In this document: positions 49,243 to 59,957 of the stretch, in pieces | Layout of the letters: every line of letters begins with the position of its first letter | Position numbering within the stretch: position 1 is the first letter of the stretch | Assembly (NCBI RefSeq): GCF_006874475.1 | Contig: NZ_VIRM01000047.1 | Coordinates: forward strand, 1-64,000 | Source: Microbispora hainanensis | GTDB lineage: Bacteria > Actinomycetota > Actinomycetes > Streptosporangiales > Streptosporangiaceae | Direction of reading: 5' to 3' | DNA: 64,000 bases | Translations under genes and position numbers: made by a program | The notes under the pieces: model-generated | The model's input: the letters and a program-made list of their open reading frames with translations, nothing else | Database searches by the model: none | Told to the model about the DNA's origin: nothing

Positions 49243-49274
49243 GGACCCCGCCGGGGCATCGCCCGGCGGGGTCC
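49243..49274. terminator. Bidirectional terminator between Rv3235-like and secA
   Basis: Perfect 13-bp arms GGACCCCGCCGGG and CCCGGCGGGGTCC around a six-base loop, in the convergent gap. Symmetric, so it can serve both genes. Confidence 0.85.
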
Positions 49275-49311
49275 GTCTCACGTCACCGTCTCGGCTACGT
49301 CCCGGCTCGCC

Positions 49312-52113
<2,802 letters not shown>

Positions 52114-52332
52114 TTTTAGTAAAGCTCCTCGCAGGTCTACCTCGGCTGATCACCGGGGTGTGAGGACGAGACATACTTCCCCGCTAGCCATCGTAGGCGG
52201 TTCCAGTACCAGACACACCCACCTGCTATCGACGGAGCGCCGCGGCACAATCGCATAACTCATAGGGGAAAACCGCCGCCAGGGGTTCCCCCGATGTTCC
52301 GACCACCTCTGCCATCAGGTAGAAAACGGGGT

Positions 52333-52605
52333 ATGGCACAGAGCGGACACCAGGGCAGCCACGCGGGAAGCGCCAAATCTTGGCTTGCCGTCATCACCAT
52401 CCTCATCGGCTTCACGATCGGGGGCGTGGCGCTGACCCTCGGCCCCAACTGGCTCTTCGTCTGGATCGGCGTGGGCATCTGCGCGGTCGGCGGGCTGCTC
52501 GCGCTCGCGTTCGACATCTTCTCGGATGTGATCGTGGACGCGCCTCGCCAGATGTCGGTCCAGGAGCACCACTCGCCGTTCGAGCACCGGTCCATCAGCT
52601 CCTGA
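52333..52605 (+). CDS. HGxxPAAW-type small membrane protein
   Basis: 90 residues from ATG 52333. The start reads MAQSGHQGSHAGSAKSW, in place of the family's usual HGxxPAAW tag, then two transmembrane helices at 16-36 (SWLAVITILIGFTIGGVALT, partly shown) and 42-62 (LFVWIGVGICAVGGLLALAF). Such DUF6704-like proteins are conserved beside secA in actinomycetes and have no known role. Longer start at 52294 is possible. It is followed by the YcaQ-type gene. Confidence 0.72.
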   Translation: MAQSGHQGSHAGSAKSWLAVITILIGFTIGGVALTLGPNWLFVWIGVGICAVGGLLALAFDIFSDVIVDAPRQMSVQEHHSPFEHRSISS

Positions 52606-52663
52606 GGCAGCTCCCGAACCGCCGTAAGGGTTTTGTCGGTCACAGCGTCTAGCATCTCTGGCT

Positions 52664-53893
52664 GTGACCGACGTGACCGCCGACCTGACCGCAGACGAGG
52701 CCCGCAGGATCATCCTCCGGGCCCAGGGTTTCCTCGGCGCCACCGCCCGCGGCGGCGGCGTCCCCGGCATGCTGCGGCGCGTCGGCGCCGTCCAGCTCGA
52801 CACCATCTCCGTCCTGGCCCGCTCCCACGAGCTCGTCGCGTACGCGCGCCTCGGGGCGGTCGGCCGCTCCGCGGTCGAGCGGGCCTATTGGGACGATCCC
52901 GCCCGCGCCTTCGAATACTGGTGCCACGCCGCCTGCATCCTGCCCGTCGAGCAGTGGCCGCTGTACGCCTTCCGCCGTCGCGCGTACCGCGACCGGCGCT
53001 TCCGCTGGCACGAGGTGCCGCCCGTGGTCGACAAGGTCCTGGAGCAGGTGCGTTCGGACGGCCCGCTCACCACGGCCGACATCGGCGGCGCCAAGAATGG
53101 AGGGCCGTGGTGGGACTGGTCGGACACCAAGATCGCCATCGAGTTCCTGCTCGACATCGGTGAGGTCGTCTGCACCCGCCGCGTCGGCTGGCGGCGCGTC
53201 TACGAGCTCGCCGAGCGCGCCGTCCCGGCGGACCTGCTCGCCCAGGACCTGCCCGATGACGCGTGCGTGGCCCGGCTGACCACGATCGCCGGGCGGTCGC
53301 TGGGCGTGGCGACCCGGGCGGACCTGGTCGACTTCACCCGCGTCAAGGGCAAATACGCCGCCATGCTCGACGAGGCGCTGCTGAGCGGCGCCGCCGGCCT
53401 CGTGCCCGTACGGGTGTCCGGCTGGCCCGCGCGGCGCGGCACGGACCCGCATGGCCCGAACGCCTGGGCGGACCCCGACGCGCTGGAGAGCGAGCCGCGC
53501 GGGCGGCACCGCACCACGCCGCTGTCGCCGTTCGACTCGCTCATCTGGGAGCGGGCGCGGGCCGAGCGGGTGTTCGGCCTCAACCACCGCCTGGAGGCGT
53601 ACGTCCCGAAGGACAAGCGGGTGCACGGCTACTTCGCGATGCCGGTGCTCGCGGGCGGGCGGATCATCGGCAGGGTCGACCCGGCCCGTGAGGGCGCCAC
53701 GTTGGTCGCCAAGCAGGTCGGTTTCGAGCCGGGCGGCCGGGCCAGGGCCGTGGAGGCGATGAGCGACGCCCTGTGGGAGGCCGCGAGCTGGGTCGGCTGC
53801 ACCGACGTGCGGGTGGAGCGGGTCGGCGCGGCCGACCTGGAGGCCCCGCTGCGCGCCGCGGTGGCCCACGGCCCGAGCCGGCCGATCAGGTGA
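52664..53893 (+). CDS. Winged-helix DNA-binding/YcaQ-type DNA repair protein
   Basis: 409 residues. HTH_42/AlkX-like protein: LTADEARRIILRAQGFLG, GAVQLDTISVLARSHELVAY with the catalytic-type QLD motif, and the later FEYWCHAACILPVEQWPLYA, WWDWSDTKIAIEFLLDIGEV and RTTPLSPFDSLIWERAR blocks. YcaQ in E. coli is a glycosylase that unhooks interstrand DNA crosslinks; actinomycetes carry several related proteins for self-resistance. GTG start at 52664. Overlaps the convergent response-regulator gene by eight bases. Confidence 0.88.
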   Translation: MTDVTADLTADEARRIILRAQGFLGATARGGGVPGMLRRVGAVQLDTISVLARSHELVAYARLGAVGRSAVERAYWDDPARAFEYWCHAACILPVEQWPLYAFRRRAYRDRRFRWHEVPPVVDKVLEQVRSDGPLTTADIGGAKNGGPWWDWSDTKIAIEFLLDIGEVVCTRRVGWRRVYELAERAVPADLLAQDLPDDACVARLTTIAGRSLGVATRADLVDFTRVKGKYAAMLDEALLSGAAGLVPVRVSGWPARRGTDPHGPNAWADPDALESEPRGRHRTTPLSPFDSLIWERARAERVFGLNHRLEAYVPKDKRVHGYFAMPVLAGGRIIGRVDPAREGATLVAKQVGFEPGGRARAVEAMSDALWEAASWVGCTDVRVERVGAADLEAPLRAAVAHGPSRPIR

Positions 53894-54590
53894 TCTCCAG
53901 GAGCCGCTCGCGCACGGCGTAGACCACGGCCTCCATGCGCGAGTGGAGCTGGAGCTTCTCCAGGATGTTGCGGACGTGGTTCTTCACCGTGTTCTCGGAG
54001 ATGAACAGGTCCTTGGCGATCTCGCGGTTGTTCATGCCCTTCGCGACGAGCCGCAGCACCTCCATCTCCCGGTCGGTGAGGCGGGGCACCGGGAGCTGCG
54101 GGGGCCGCTCGGCCTCCTTGCGGCTCATGTTCGCGAACTCGCTGATCAGCTTGGCCGCCATGGCGGGGTTGATGAGCGACTGCCCCTCGTGGACGCCGCG
54201 CACGGCGTCGGGCACCTCGTCGATCTGGACGTCCTTGAGCAGATAGCCCGTCGCGCCCGCCTTGATCGCCTCGAAGAGGTCCTCCTCCTCGTCGCTGACG
54301 GTGAGCATGATGATCCGGGTGCTCGGCACCGACTCCTTGATCTTCCGGGTCGCCCCGATGCCGTCCAGCCTCGGCATGCGGACGTCCATCAGGACCACGT
54401 CCGGCATCAACCGGTCCGCGAGCTCCACGGCCTCCTGGCCGTCGCTCGCCTCGCCGACCACCTCGATGTCCGCCTCCGCGGCCAGCGCGAGCTCCAGGCT
54501 TCGGCGGATCAGCGCGTGATCATCCACGATCAGCACACGGATCGGCTCGCTTCGACCGGCTGCTCGGGCCGCCTCGTCGGGTCGGGTCAC
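53886..54590 (-). CDS. NarL/FixJ-family response regulator
   Basis: 234 residues. Receiver domain: VLIVDDHALIRRSLELALAA with acidic DD pair, VVLMDVRMPRLDG with the phospho-Asp (about 67), and KAGATGYLLKDV. LuxR HTH at the C-terminus: LTDREMEVLRLVAKGMNNRE, ISENTVKNHVRNILEKLQ. The start is GTG 54590 with aaggagg upstream. No sensor kinase gene is adjacent, so it is orphan here. This response regulator is conserved near secA in actinomycetes. Phosphorylation source unknown. Confidence 0.93.
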   Translation of the reverse strand: MTRPDEAARAAGRSEPIRVLIVDDHALIRRSLELALAAEADIEVVGEASDGQEAVELADRLMPDVVLMDVRMPRLDGIGATRKIKESVPSTRIIMLTVSDEEEDLFEAIKAGATGYLLKDVQIDEVPDAVRGVHEGQSLINPAMAAKLISEFANMSRKEAERPPQLPVPRLTDREMEVLRLVAKGMNNREIAKDLFISENTVKNHVRNILEKLQLHSRMEAVVYAVRERLLEIT

Positions 54591-54822
54591 GGAACCTCCT
54601 TGCGGGGGCCAAGGACGCTGGATCGCCATCATGGCACGGTTCGGGAACCGGTGCGGATCTTCGTCGAGGCGTTACTACCCCCGGCACCAGGACATACCCG
54701 GCCGAACAACACCTGCTGCGCGGAACGTGCTCATCCTCTTCACGATAAGTGCCGGCACCCCCGAATCACGCACTCTGCTTCGATGTCGCAGGCTTTCATC
54801 GGGCGTCGTAAGGCCCGGCTTC

Positions 54823-55182
54823 TCAGACGAGGCCGTACCGGGAGAGCACGTCGGAGATGGCGGGACCCACCGGGCTCATCTGGCGGAGAATCCCTCTCAG
54901 CAGATTCTCCGGAGACAGCGGCTGCGGGATCCCCGGTGTGGGCGTCCGGGGCACGGCCGCCGCCGCGCCCCTGAGTAGCACGGCCCGTTCTCGCAGGCTT
55001 CCGCTGACCGCCCCGGTGCCGCGCCGCATCGCTCCCAGCTCGGCCTGCACCCGATCCCGATGCGGGCCGTTCCATCGCATCCGGTCCATCAGAGTGCTGA
55101 CCGGCTGCAGCACTTCATCAATCGCGTCGGCCAAATCCTCATGTTCATGCGCCAACCGGCTCAAATCATCATGCAGAGACAT
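54823..55182 (-). CDS. WXG100-like helical protein (ESX-associated)
   Basis: 119 residues from ATG 55182. MSLHDDLSRLAHEHEDLADA, then LMDRMRWNGPHRDRVQAELG, where WNG could be the WXG turn, followed by a long helix SGSLRERAVLLRGAAAAVPR and a Pro-rich end. Consistent with WXG100 superfamily fold. It is divergent from the DUF1023 hydrolase gene; the two leave a 79-base shared promoter region. Role: probably a secreted partner of a type VII system. Confidence 0.65.
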   Translation of the reverse strand: MSLHDDLSRLAHEHEDLADAIDEVLQPVSTLMDRMRWNGPHRDRVQAELGAMRRGTGAVSGSLRERAVLLRGAAAAVPRTPTPGIPQPLSPENLLRGILRQMSPVGPAISDVLSRYGLV

Positions 55183-55224
55183 CCCCGTTATTCCATCCGA
55201 TCCAGTCGGGCGGCGTAAGAATAC

Positions 55225-55253
55225 TTCCACATCGTGTAACGACGGGCTAGGTT
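55225..55253 (+). promoter_or_regulatory. Leaderless promoter for the DUF1023 hydrolase
   Basis: -35 TTCCAC (55225-55230), 17-base spacer, -10 TAGGTT (55248-55253), then eight bases to GTG 55262. This spacing is usual for leaderless mRNAs in actinomycetes. The -35 is weak. Confidence 0.55.
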
Positions 55254-55261
55254 CTAGTCTC

Positions 55262-56893
55262 GTGGAGCCGGAACGGGTGGTCGACGCCGACGATCTGGAA
55301 CGACTGGCCAAGCTTCTCACCGACAAACGACAACTGGCGGAGCAGTACTACGCACGGGCATGCCGGCTTGTGGGACAGGCCCAGGCCACTCCGCTGGCAG
55401 CCATGCTGCGGTGGGCCGGGGAGACCGCTACAGAACTGGGCAACCGAGCCGCGATCGTCCGCGCTGCGGAAAAGGGCGGAGACCCATTCGGCGCGTTGTC
55501 GGAATTCGGCCTCAGCACCGCGATCGGCACAGTTTCCGGGCAGGATAGAACACGGCTCATAAAAGACCTTAAATCAGTCATCAATCGCAACGAGGCAGCC
55601 CGTCCGGAACAACGCGCAGAGGCGATCCGGAAATTCTTCGGAAAACTGACGGCAGCCGAACGATCCTCGCTCGCCATCGAACAGCCCGACGTGGTCGGGC
55701 GACTGGACGGCGCTCCGGCCACAGTGCGCTACGCCGCCAACCGGCTCCTGATCGAGCGCGCCCTCGCCCATGAACAGAAGGACCTGGCCGCGTTGAAGGC
55801 CACCGACCCCAAAAGTCCCCAGGTGACACTCCTGGAGAAGCGGGTGGCCCGCATGACGGAATTTCTCCAGCCCCGGGTGACCGGCGACGGCCGGTCCGTC
55901 CCGCGCCAGTTCCTGCTGTTCGATCCTGCCGGCGACGGCCGCGTCGCGGAGGTCTTCGGCGACCTCGCCAAGGCCGAACACGTCGCCGTCATGGTGCCGG
56001 GCATCACCAACCGGCTCGACAACTACCAAGACCTCGCGATCGATGCACAAACACTTATTACGGATCCCGACACTAAAAAGGACTTACCGAAAACCGCCGT
56101 GATCACCTGGCTGGGTTACGACACGCCCGAGCTGGGGGATTCGGTGCTGCAGGCCAAGGCCGAGGCCGGCGCCCCCGCGCTGCATTCGTTCCGTGCTGGG
56201 CTGGAGGCGGCCAAGGGGGCGAAGTTCGCACTCTTCGCCCACAGCTACGGCACGTTGCTGTCCAGTAAGGCGCTGCAGCAGGGGACCCCGTTCGACTCCG
56301 TGGTGTTCATGGGCAGCCCGGGCCTTGGCGCCAACGTCAAGAGCGTGGCCGACCTCAAGCTCGCGCCCGGCACCCCGGTGTTCGCCATGCGCGCCCCCGG
56401 CGACTGGGTGTCCTACAGCGAAGCGCACGGAAAAGACCCGGCAGAACTGCCGGGTGTCCGACGGCTGGCCACCGGCCACTCCTCCGGGCACAGCCAGTAC
56501 TACATACCGAATAACACGGCACTGCAGAACCTGCAGACGATCCTCACCGGAGACGGGTGTTATCAATCCTTCCTGGGCTCACCAGAACTCGACGACGAGC
56601 AGTTCGGTGCCAGTGCCGCGCCGGTTCTCGTCAAGGAGCTCCAGAGCAGGGTGCCGCAGTGGAAGGTGGGCGAACTCGGTGCGGTCTTCGAGTCGGCGAT
56701 CAAAAGCGCGCTCGATGGGAACGCCGATCTCAAGACGAAGGCCGCCCAGATCTGGCAAGCGCTGCAAAAAGCCAACCTCGATGGCTATTTCACCAAAGAG
56801 GACATCGCAGCGATCACCGCCAAGACTCTCGCGGCATCCGGCGACCTGATCGTGAAGAGATACATGACGATGTCGCTACCCGCACCGCAGTAA
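55262..56893 (+). CDS. DUF1023 alpha/beta hydrolase with ESX-like N-terminus
   Basis: 543 residues. Residues 1-60 form a helical region (DLERLAKLLTDKRQLAEQYY) like WXG100-linked N-termini; 140-165 has the DUF1023 signature VVGRLDGAPATVRYAANRLL; 240-330 is the hydrolase: AVMVPGITNRLDNYQDLA, VITWLGYDTPELGDS and the elbow AHSYG with nucleophile Ser328. The long C-terminus (430-543) is of unknown fold. Substrate unknown; DUF1023 proteins cluster with type VII secretion genes. Possibly leaderless. Followed by two lipoprotein genes in the same direction. Confidence 0.82.
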   Translation: MEPERVVDADDLERLAKLLTDKRQLAEQYYARACRLVGQAQATPLAAMLRWAGETATELGNRAAIVRAAEKGGDPFGALSEFGLSTAIGTVSGQDRTRLIKDLKSVINRNEAARPEQRAEAIRKFFGKLTAAERSSLAIEQPDVVGRLDGAPATVRYAANRLLIERALAHEQKDLAALKATDPKSPQVTLLEKRVARMTEFLQPRVTGDGRSVPRQFLLFDPAGDGRVAEVFGDLAKAEHVAVMVPGITNRLDNYQDLAIDAQTLITDPDTKKDLPKTAVITWLGYDTPELGDSVLQAKAEAGAPALHSFRAGLEAAKGAKFALFAHSYGTLLSSKALQQGTPFDSVVFMGSPGLGANVKSVADLKLAPGTPVFAMRAPGDWVSYSEAHGKDPAELPGVRRLATGHSSGHSQYYIPNNTALQNLQTILTGDGCYQSFLGSPELDDEQFGASAAPVLVKELQSRVPQWKVGELGAVFESAIKSALDGNADLKTKAAQIWQALQKANLDGYFTKEDIAAITAKTLAASGDLIVKRYMTMSLPAPQ

Positions 56894-56909
56894 GGGACCC
56901 ATAGCCCAG

Positions 56910-57386
56910 ATGATCTCCCTGCCCCGCAGCCACCGCATCGGCATCGCAATGCTAAGCCTGCCCATGTTCCTGGTCGGCTGCACGCATGAACCGGAGATAG
57001 AGATGACCCCCGAGCAATCACGCCAGGTCTTCGTCACCGAGGCCAAAGCCGTCATCCAGGCCGTCTTTCCCGACGCCGACCCCCGCGTCATCCTGATCGG
57101 CCAAGACGTACCGTGCGGCGGTCCGGTCGGCACAGACTCCAGTAGCGTAGAAAGCGCCTATTCCGTCCTCGGTAAGGCGCCGGATGGTGCACAGAATCCC
57201 GACGAGGTGTTCCGCAAGGTCCTCGACGTGCTGAAACAGCGCGGCTGGACGATCAACTACACGAATGGTCGAGTAGTCGGGGCAGAACGCAAGGGCGTCG
57301 GCGGCTTCCGAGTCGGCGTCCCGGAGGCACCGGTCGGCGTCAATATCGACGGAAGGACCGAGTGCGTAGAAAACCTAGATAAATAG
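56910..57386 (+). CDS. Putative lipoprotein, copy 1 of tandem pair
   Basis: 158 residues. Signal peptide RIGIAMLSLPMFLVGC with lipobox Cys24. Mature part: EPEIEMTPEQSRQVFVTEAK, then VFPDADPRVILIGQDVPCGG, DEVFRKVLDVLKQRGWTINY and a C-terminal SDR-like GVGGFRVGVPEAPVGVNI. It is a membrane-anchored extracellular protein with no recognised family. Two further cysteines may form a disulphide. The next gene is a clear paralogue. Confidence 0.72.
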   Translation: MISLPRSHRIGIAMLSLPMFLVGCTHEPEIEMTPEQSRQVFVTEAKAVIQAVFPDADPRVILIGQDVPCGGPVGTDSSSVESAYSVLGKAPDGAQNPDEVFRKVLDVLKQRGWTINYTNGRVVGAERKGVGGFRVGVPEAPVGVNIDGRTECVENLDK

Positions 57387-57406
57387 GAATCCGACGGTCC
57401 GGCACC

Positions 57407-57889
57407 ATGATCTCCCTGCCCCGGAACCGCCGCACCATCATCGCGATGCTATGCCTGCCCATTCCCCTGGCCTGCTGCATGCATGAACCGGAGATAGAGA
57501 TGACCCCCGAACAATCACGCCAGGTTCTCATCACCGAGGCCAAGGCCATCATCCAGGCGGTCTTCCCTGACGCCGACCCTCTCGTCGCGGTGCAGGTGAA
57601 GGATGCGCCGTGTGGCGGGCCTGTCGGTACCGACGACACGAGCGTGACAAGTGTCCTCACGGTTCGCAGCGACACCGCAGACGACACGTCGAATCCGGAC
57701 GAGGTGTTTCGCGAAGTCCTCACGGTGTTGCGCCAGCGTGGCTGGACCATCAACTACACGAAAGGTCGCGTAGCCGGCGCCGAACGCACAGGCGTGGGCG
57801 GCATCAGCGTGGGGGTGCCCGCTTCCCCTGTCGGAATCAACATCGGCGGCGACACGGAATGCGTTAAGAATCCGGAACGAGTGATCTGA
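57407..57889 (+). CDS. Putative lipoprotein, copy 2 of tandem pair
   Basis: 160 residues, paralogue of the gene immediately upstream, sharing HEPEIEMTPEQSRQV, the VFPDADP block, CGGPVGTD and QRGWTINYT. The signal peptide ends LACCM: Cys23 and Cys24 both exist and the position before Cys24 is Cys, so the lipobox is less clear. Starts 20 bases after copy 1. A hairpin terminator follows. Function unknown. Confidence 0.72.
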   Translation: MISLPRNRRTIIAMLCLPIPLACCMHEPEIEMTPEQSRQVLITEAKAIIQAVFPDADPLVAVQVKDAPCGGPVGTDDTSVTSVLTVRSDTADDTSNPDEVFREVLTVLRQRGWTINYTKGRVAGAERTGVGGISVGVPASPVGINIGGDTECVKNPERVI

Positions 57890-57913
57890 CCTCGAAAAAA
57901 GGGGCGTACGAGT

Positions 57914-57947
57914 GTGGGCCGGCCCCGCTGAGCGAGGTCCGGCCCAC
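57914..57947. terminator. Bidirectional hairpin between lipoprotein and hpf genes
   Basis: 9-bp perfect arms GTGGGCCGG / CCGGCCCAC with a 16-base inner region that can itself pair partly. Sits in the convergent gap and ends both the lipoprotein transcript and hpf. Confidence 0.75.
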
Positions 57948-57960
57948 GTTGGGCGAGGTC

Positions 57961-58626
57961 CTAGCTCTCCACGAGCCTGAGGACTCCGTAGTCGTAGCCG
58001 CGGCGCCGGTAGACGACGCTCGGCTGACCCCCTTCCTTGTCGCGGAAGAGGTAGAAGTCGTGTCCGACGAGCTCCATTTCCAGGAGCGCCTGATCGATCG
58101 TCATGGGGTCGGCCTTGTGGAACTTCTCGCGTACGATCAGCGGCCCTTCGCCGTCCATCTCGATGGGCACGATGGGCTCGGAACTCCGGGCCCGCCCTCC
58201 GGCGATCTCGACCGAAATCTCGGCGACCAGCTCCGGCTCCTCCCGGACGCTCGTGACCACCTCCTGCGCGTTCTCGGTCACGGCGGTGAGCTCTGCCATC
58301 GAGGGAGGGCAGTTCTTCCCGTGATGGATCTTGCGCCGATCGGCGAGCCGCCTCAGCCGTTCCTCCAGTTTGCCGATGGCGATGTCCAGCGCCGAGAACC
58401 GGTCGTCCGCGCAGGCCTCCGCGCGGATGGCGGGGCCCCGCGAGTGGATGGTCAGCTCCACCCGTTCACGCTGCCCGCTCTGCCGGTGGTTGGGTTCCTT
58501 CGAGACCTCTACGTCGACCTGGATGAGCTTGTTGTTGAGCTTCTGGATCCTGGCCAGCTTGGACGTCACTTGATCGCGGAACCGGTCACCCACAGTGGTG
58601 TGCCGTCCCTTGACGATGATTTCCAC
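57961..58626 (-). CDS. hpf: Long-form ribosome hibernation promoting factor
   Basis: 221 residues. N-terminal S30AE/YfiA domain: VEIIVKGRHTTVGDRFRDQV, then VDVEVSKEPNHRQSGQRERV, the ribosome-binding surface with Lys/Arg. C-terminal long-HPF dimerisation domain: IVREKFHKADPMTIDQALLE, LVGHDFYLFRDKEGGQPSVV, RRGYDYGVLRLVES. Forms 100S ribosome dimers in stationary phase. GTG 58626 has ggggggct upstream. A 526-base leader region precedes it. Confidence 0.95.
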   Translation of the reverse strand: MEIIVKGRHTTVGDRFRDQVTSKLARIQKLNNKLIQVDVEVSKEPNHRQSGQRERVELTIHSRGPAIRAEACADDRFSALDIAIGKLEERLRRLADRRKIHHGKNCPPSMAELTAVTENAQEVVTSVREEPELVAEISVEIAGGRARSSEPIVPIEMDGEGPLIVREKFHKADPMTIDQALLEMELVGHDFYLFRDKEGGQPSVVYRRRGYDYGVLRLVES

Positions 58627-59152
58627 GCAAAGCCCCCCTTCGCACATCGACGATGGTGTACGCGCTCCTGGGCACCCGTCCGGCCGACCTGGTCTTCGTC
58701 CCCACATCCGCCTGCTGAGGGGTTCGCAGCTCACTCGCCACTACTGCCCTTCTCCTCTTGCGGGGGACATCTGGACCCCCGGGAGGGCAGGACTTACCTC
58801 TAAGCCGCACCGTGATCGGTCGACCAAGAGTCGCCTTACGTGGGCCGTTTCGCCTGCGGCTGGCATCGGCTAACCAGGCCGGACCCCGCGAGGGAGCCGG
58901 CCCGGCGCAACCACGGACCCGAACGGGTGCCATGTCTGAACGCTAGTCGCTACCGCCTCGGATGTCAGCCAGGAGATCCGCTAAACGATCACTTTGCGTG
59001 ATCCCGGTTGCCATCTCACCGCCGGAAAATTCGTGGTCATATTCTGGGAATCCCCGCAACCAGGGCATCCACACCTGCTTTGAGCAGGCAAGTCCCCACG
59101 AAGTCGGAGGGCGGTCGCGTCCGGGCGACACGCCGCACTCTTACCCAAGGTT
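58627..59152. other. Long hpf/comF intergenic region
   Basis: 526 bases with no supportable protein gene. It includes a short minus-strand frame of 23 codons at 58943-59014 (MATGITQSDRLADLL, with ggtgag upstream), which could be a leader peptide, and a small hairpin CCTGCT TTG AGCAGG at 59074-59088. No clear -35/-10 was found. Since hpf is growth-phase regulated, this may be its long regulatory leader. Confidence 0.5.
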
Positions 59153-59902
59153 TTACGTTCCGTGATATTCACCAATCGGGCATCTCCGGCGTGTCGCCGC
59201 GATGGTCACCGCCGCGGACGGCTCCGCTCCGGCCGCGCGCAGCGCCCTGGCCGCCTCCGCCAGCGTCGTCCCCGTCGTGACGATGTCGTCCACCAGGACC
59301 ACGTCGGCGGCCTCCGAACAGCCGTCAGACGGCCGTGGCCGCGCCGCCCCGCCCGGCACGACCTCGAACGCCCCCGACAGGTTGACGGCCCGCTCCGCCG
59401 ATCCCAGCCCCGCCTGGTCTGCCACGCGGCGGCACTGCCGAAGCAGGGGCGCGAGGGCGGCGGGCCGGCCGCGTCGGCACAGCTCGCGGGCCGCCGCCGC
59501 GGCGACGGCGCGGACGGGGTCGTGCCCCCGGCGGCGGGAGGCTGCGCGGGCGCTCGGCACCGGCACCAGCCACAGCTCGCGAGAGGATCCTCGGCCCCCA
59601 GCGCCTGTGGCCGCCCGTGTGGCCGCCCAGGCGGTCACACAGGCGCTCACGGAGGCCGCCAGCACCGGCACCAGGGCCGTTCGGCCGCGTTCCTTGCAGG
59701 CGAGGATCATCCGGCGGGCGGCGCCGTCGTAGGCGGTGGCCGACCAGCACTCGGGCAGGCCCGGAGGCGGCGGGTCCGGCGGCCGTGGGGCCGGCTCCCG
59801 CAGCAGCTCGGCACGGCAGAACGGGCAGGCGAGGACGCCCGGCGCGCCGCATCCGGCGCAGCGCGGCGGGAGGATCAGGTCGAGCAGGGCGGACGGCAGC
59901 AC
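59153..59902 (-). CDS. comF: ComF-family phosphoribosyltransferase
   Basis: 249 residues. N-terminal zinc-ribbon CAGCGAPG...CPFC, YDGAARRMILACKERGRTAL, and the PRPP loop DVVLVDDIVTTGTTLAEAAR of type I phosphoribosyltransferases. ComF proteins link to DNA uptake or nucleotide recycling in other bacteria. Standard position between lpqB and hpf in actinomycetes. ATG 59902. Confidence 0.93.
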   Translation of the reverse strand: MLPSALLDLILPPRCAGCGAPGVLACPFCRAELLREPAPRPPDPPPPGLPECWSATAYDGAARRMILACKERGRTALVPVLAASVSACVTAWAATRAATGAGGRGSSRELWLVPVPSARAASRRRGHDPVRAVAAAAARELCRRGRPAALAPLLRQCRRVADQAGLGSAERAVNLSGAFEVVPGGAARPRPSDGCSEAADVVLVDDIVTTGTTLAEAARALRAAGAEPSAAVTIAATRRRCPIGEYHGT

Positions 59903-59957
59903 GCCCTCAGCTTGCCGTCCGCCACCGACATTTCACGGACCGTCACCAGGTGCGGGG

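Noticed and set aside
58943-59131. 62-codon minus-strand frame beginning MSPGRDRPPT
   Set aside because: No ribosome site or family match; only the 23-codon inner frame has even a weak upstream signal, so it was mentioned only inside the intergenic entry.
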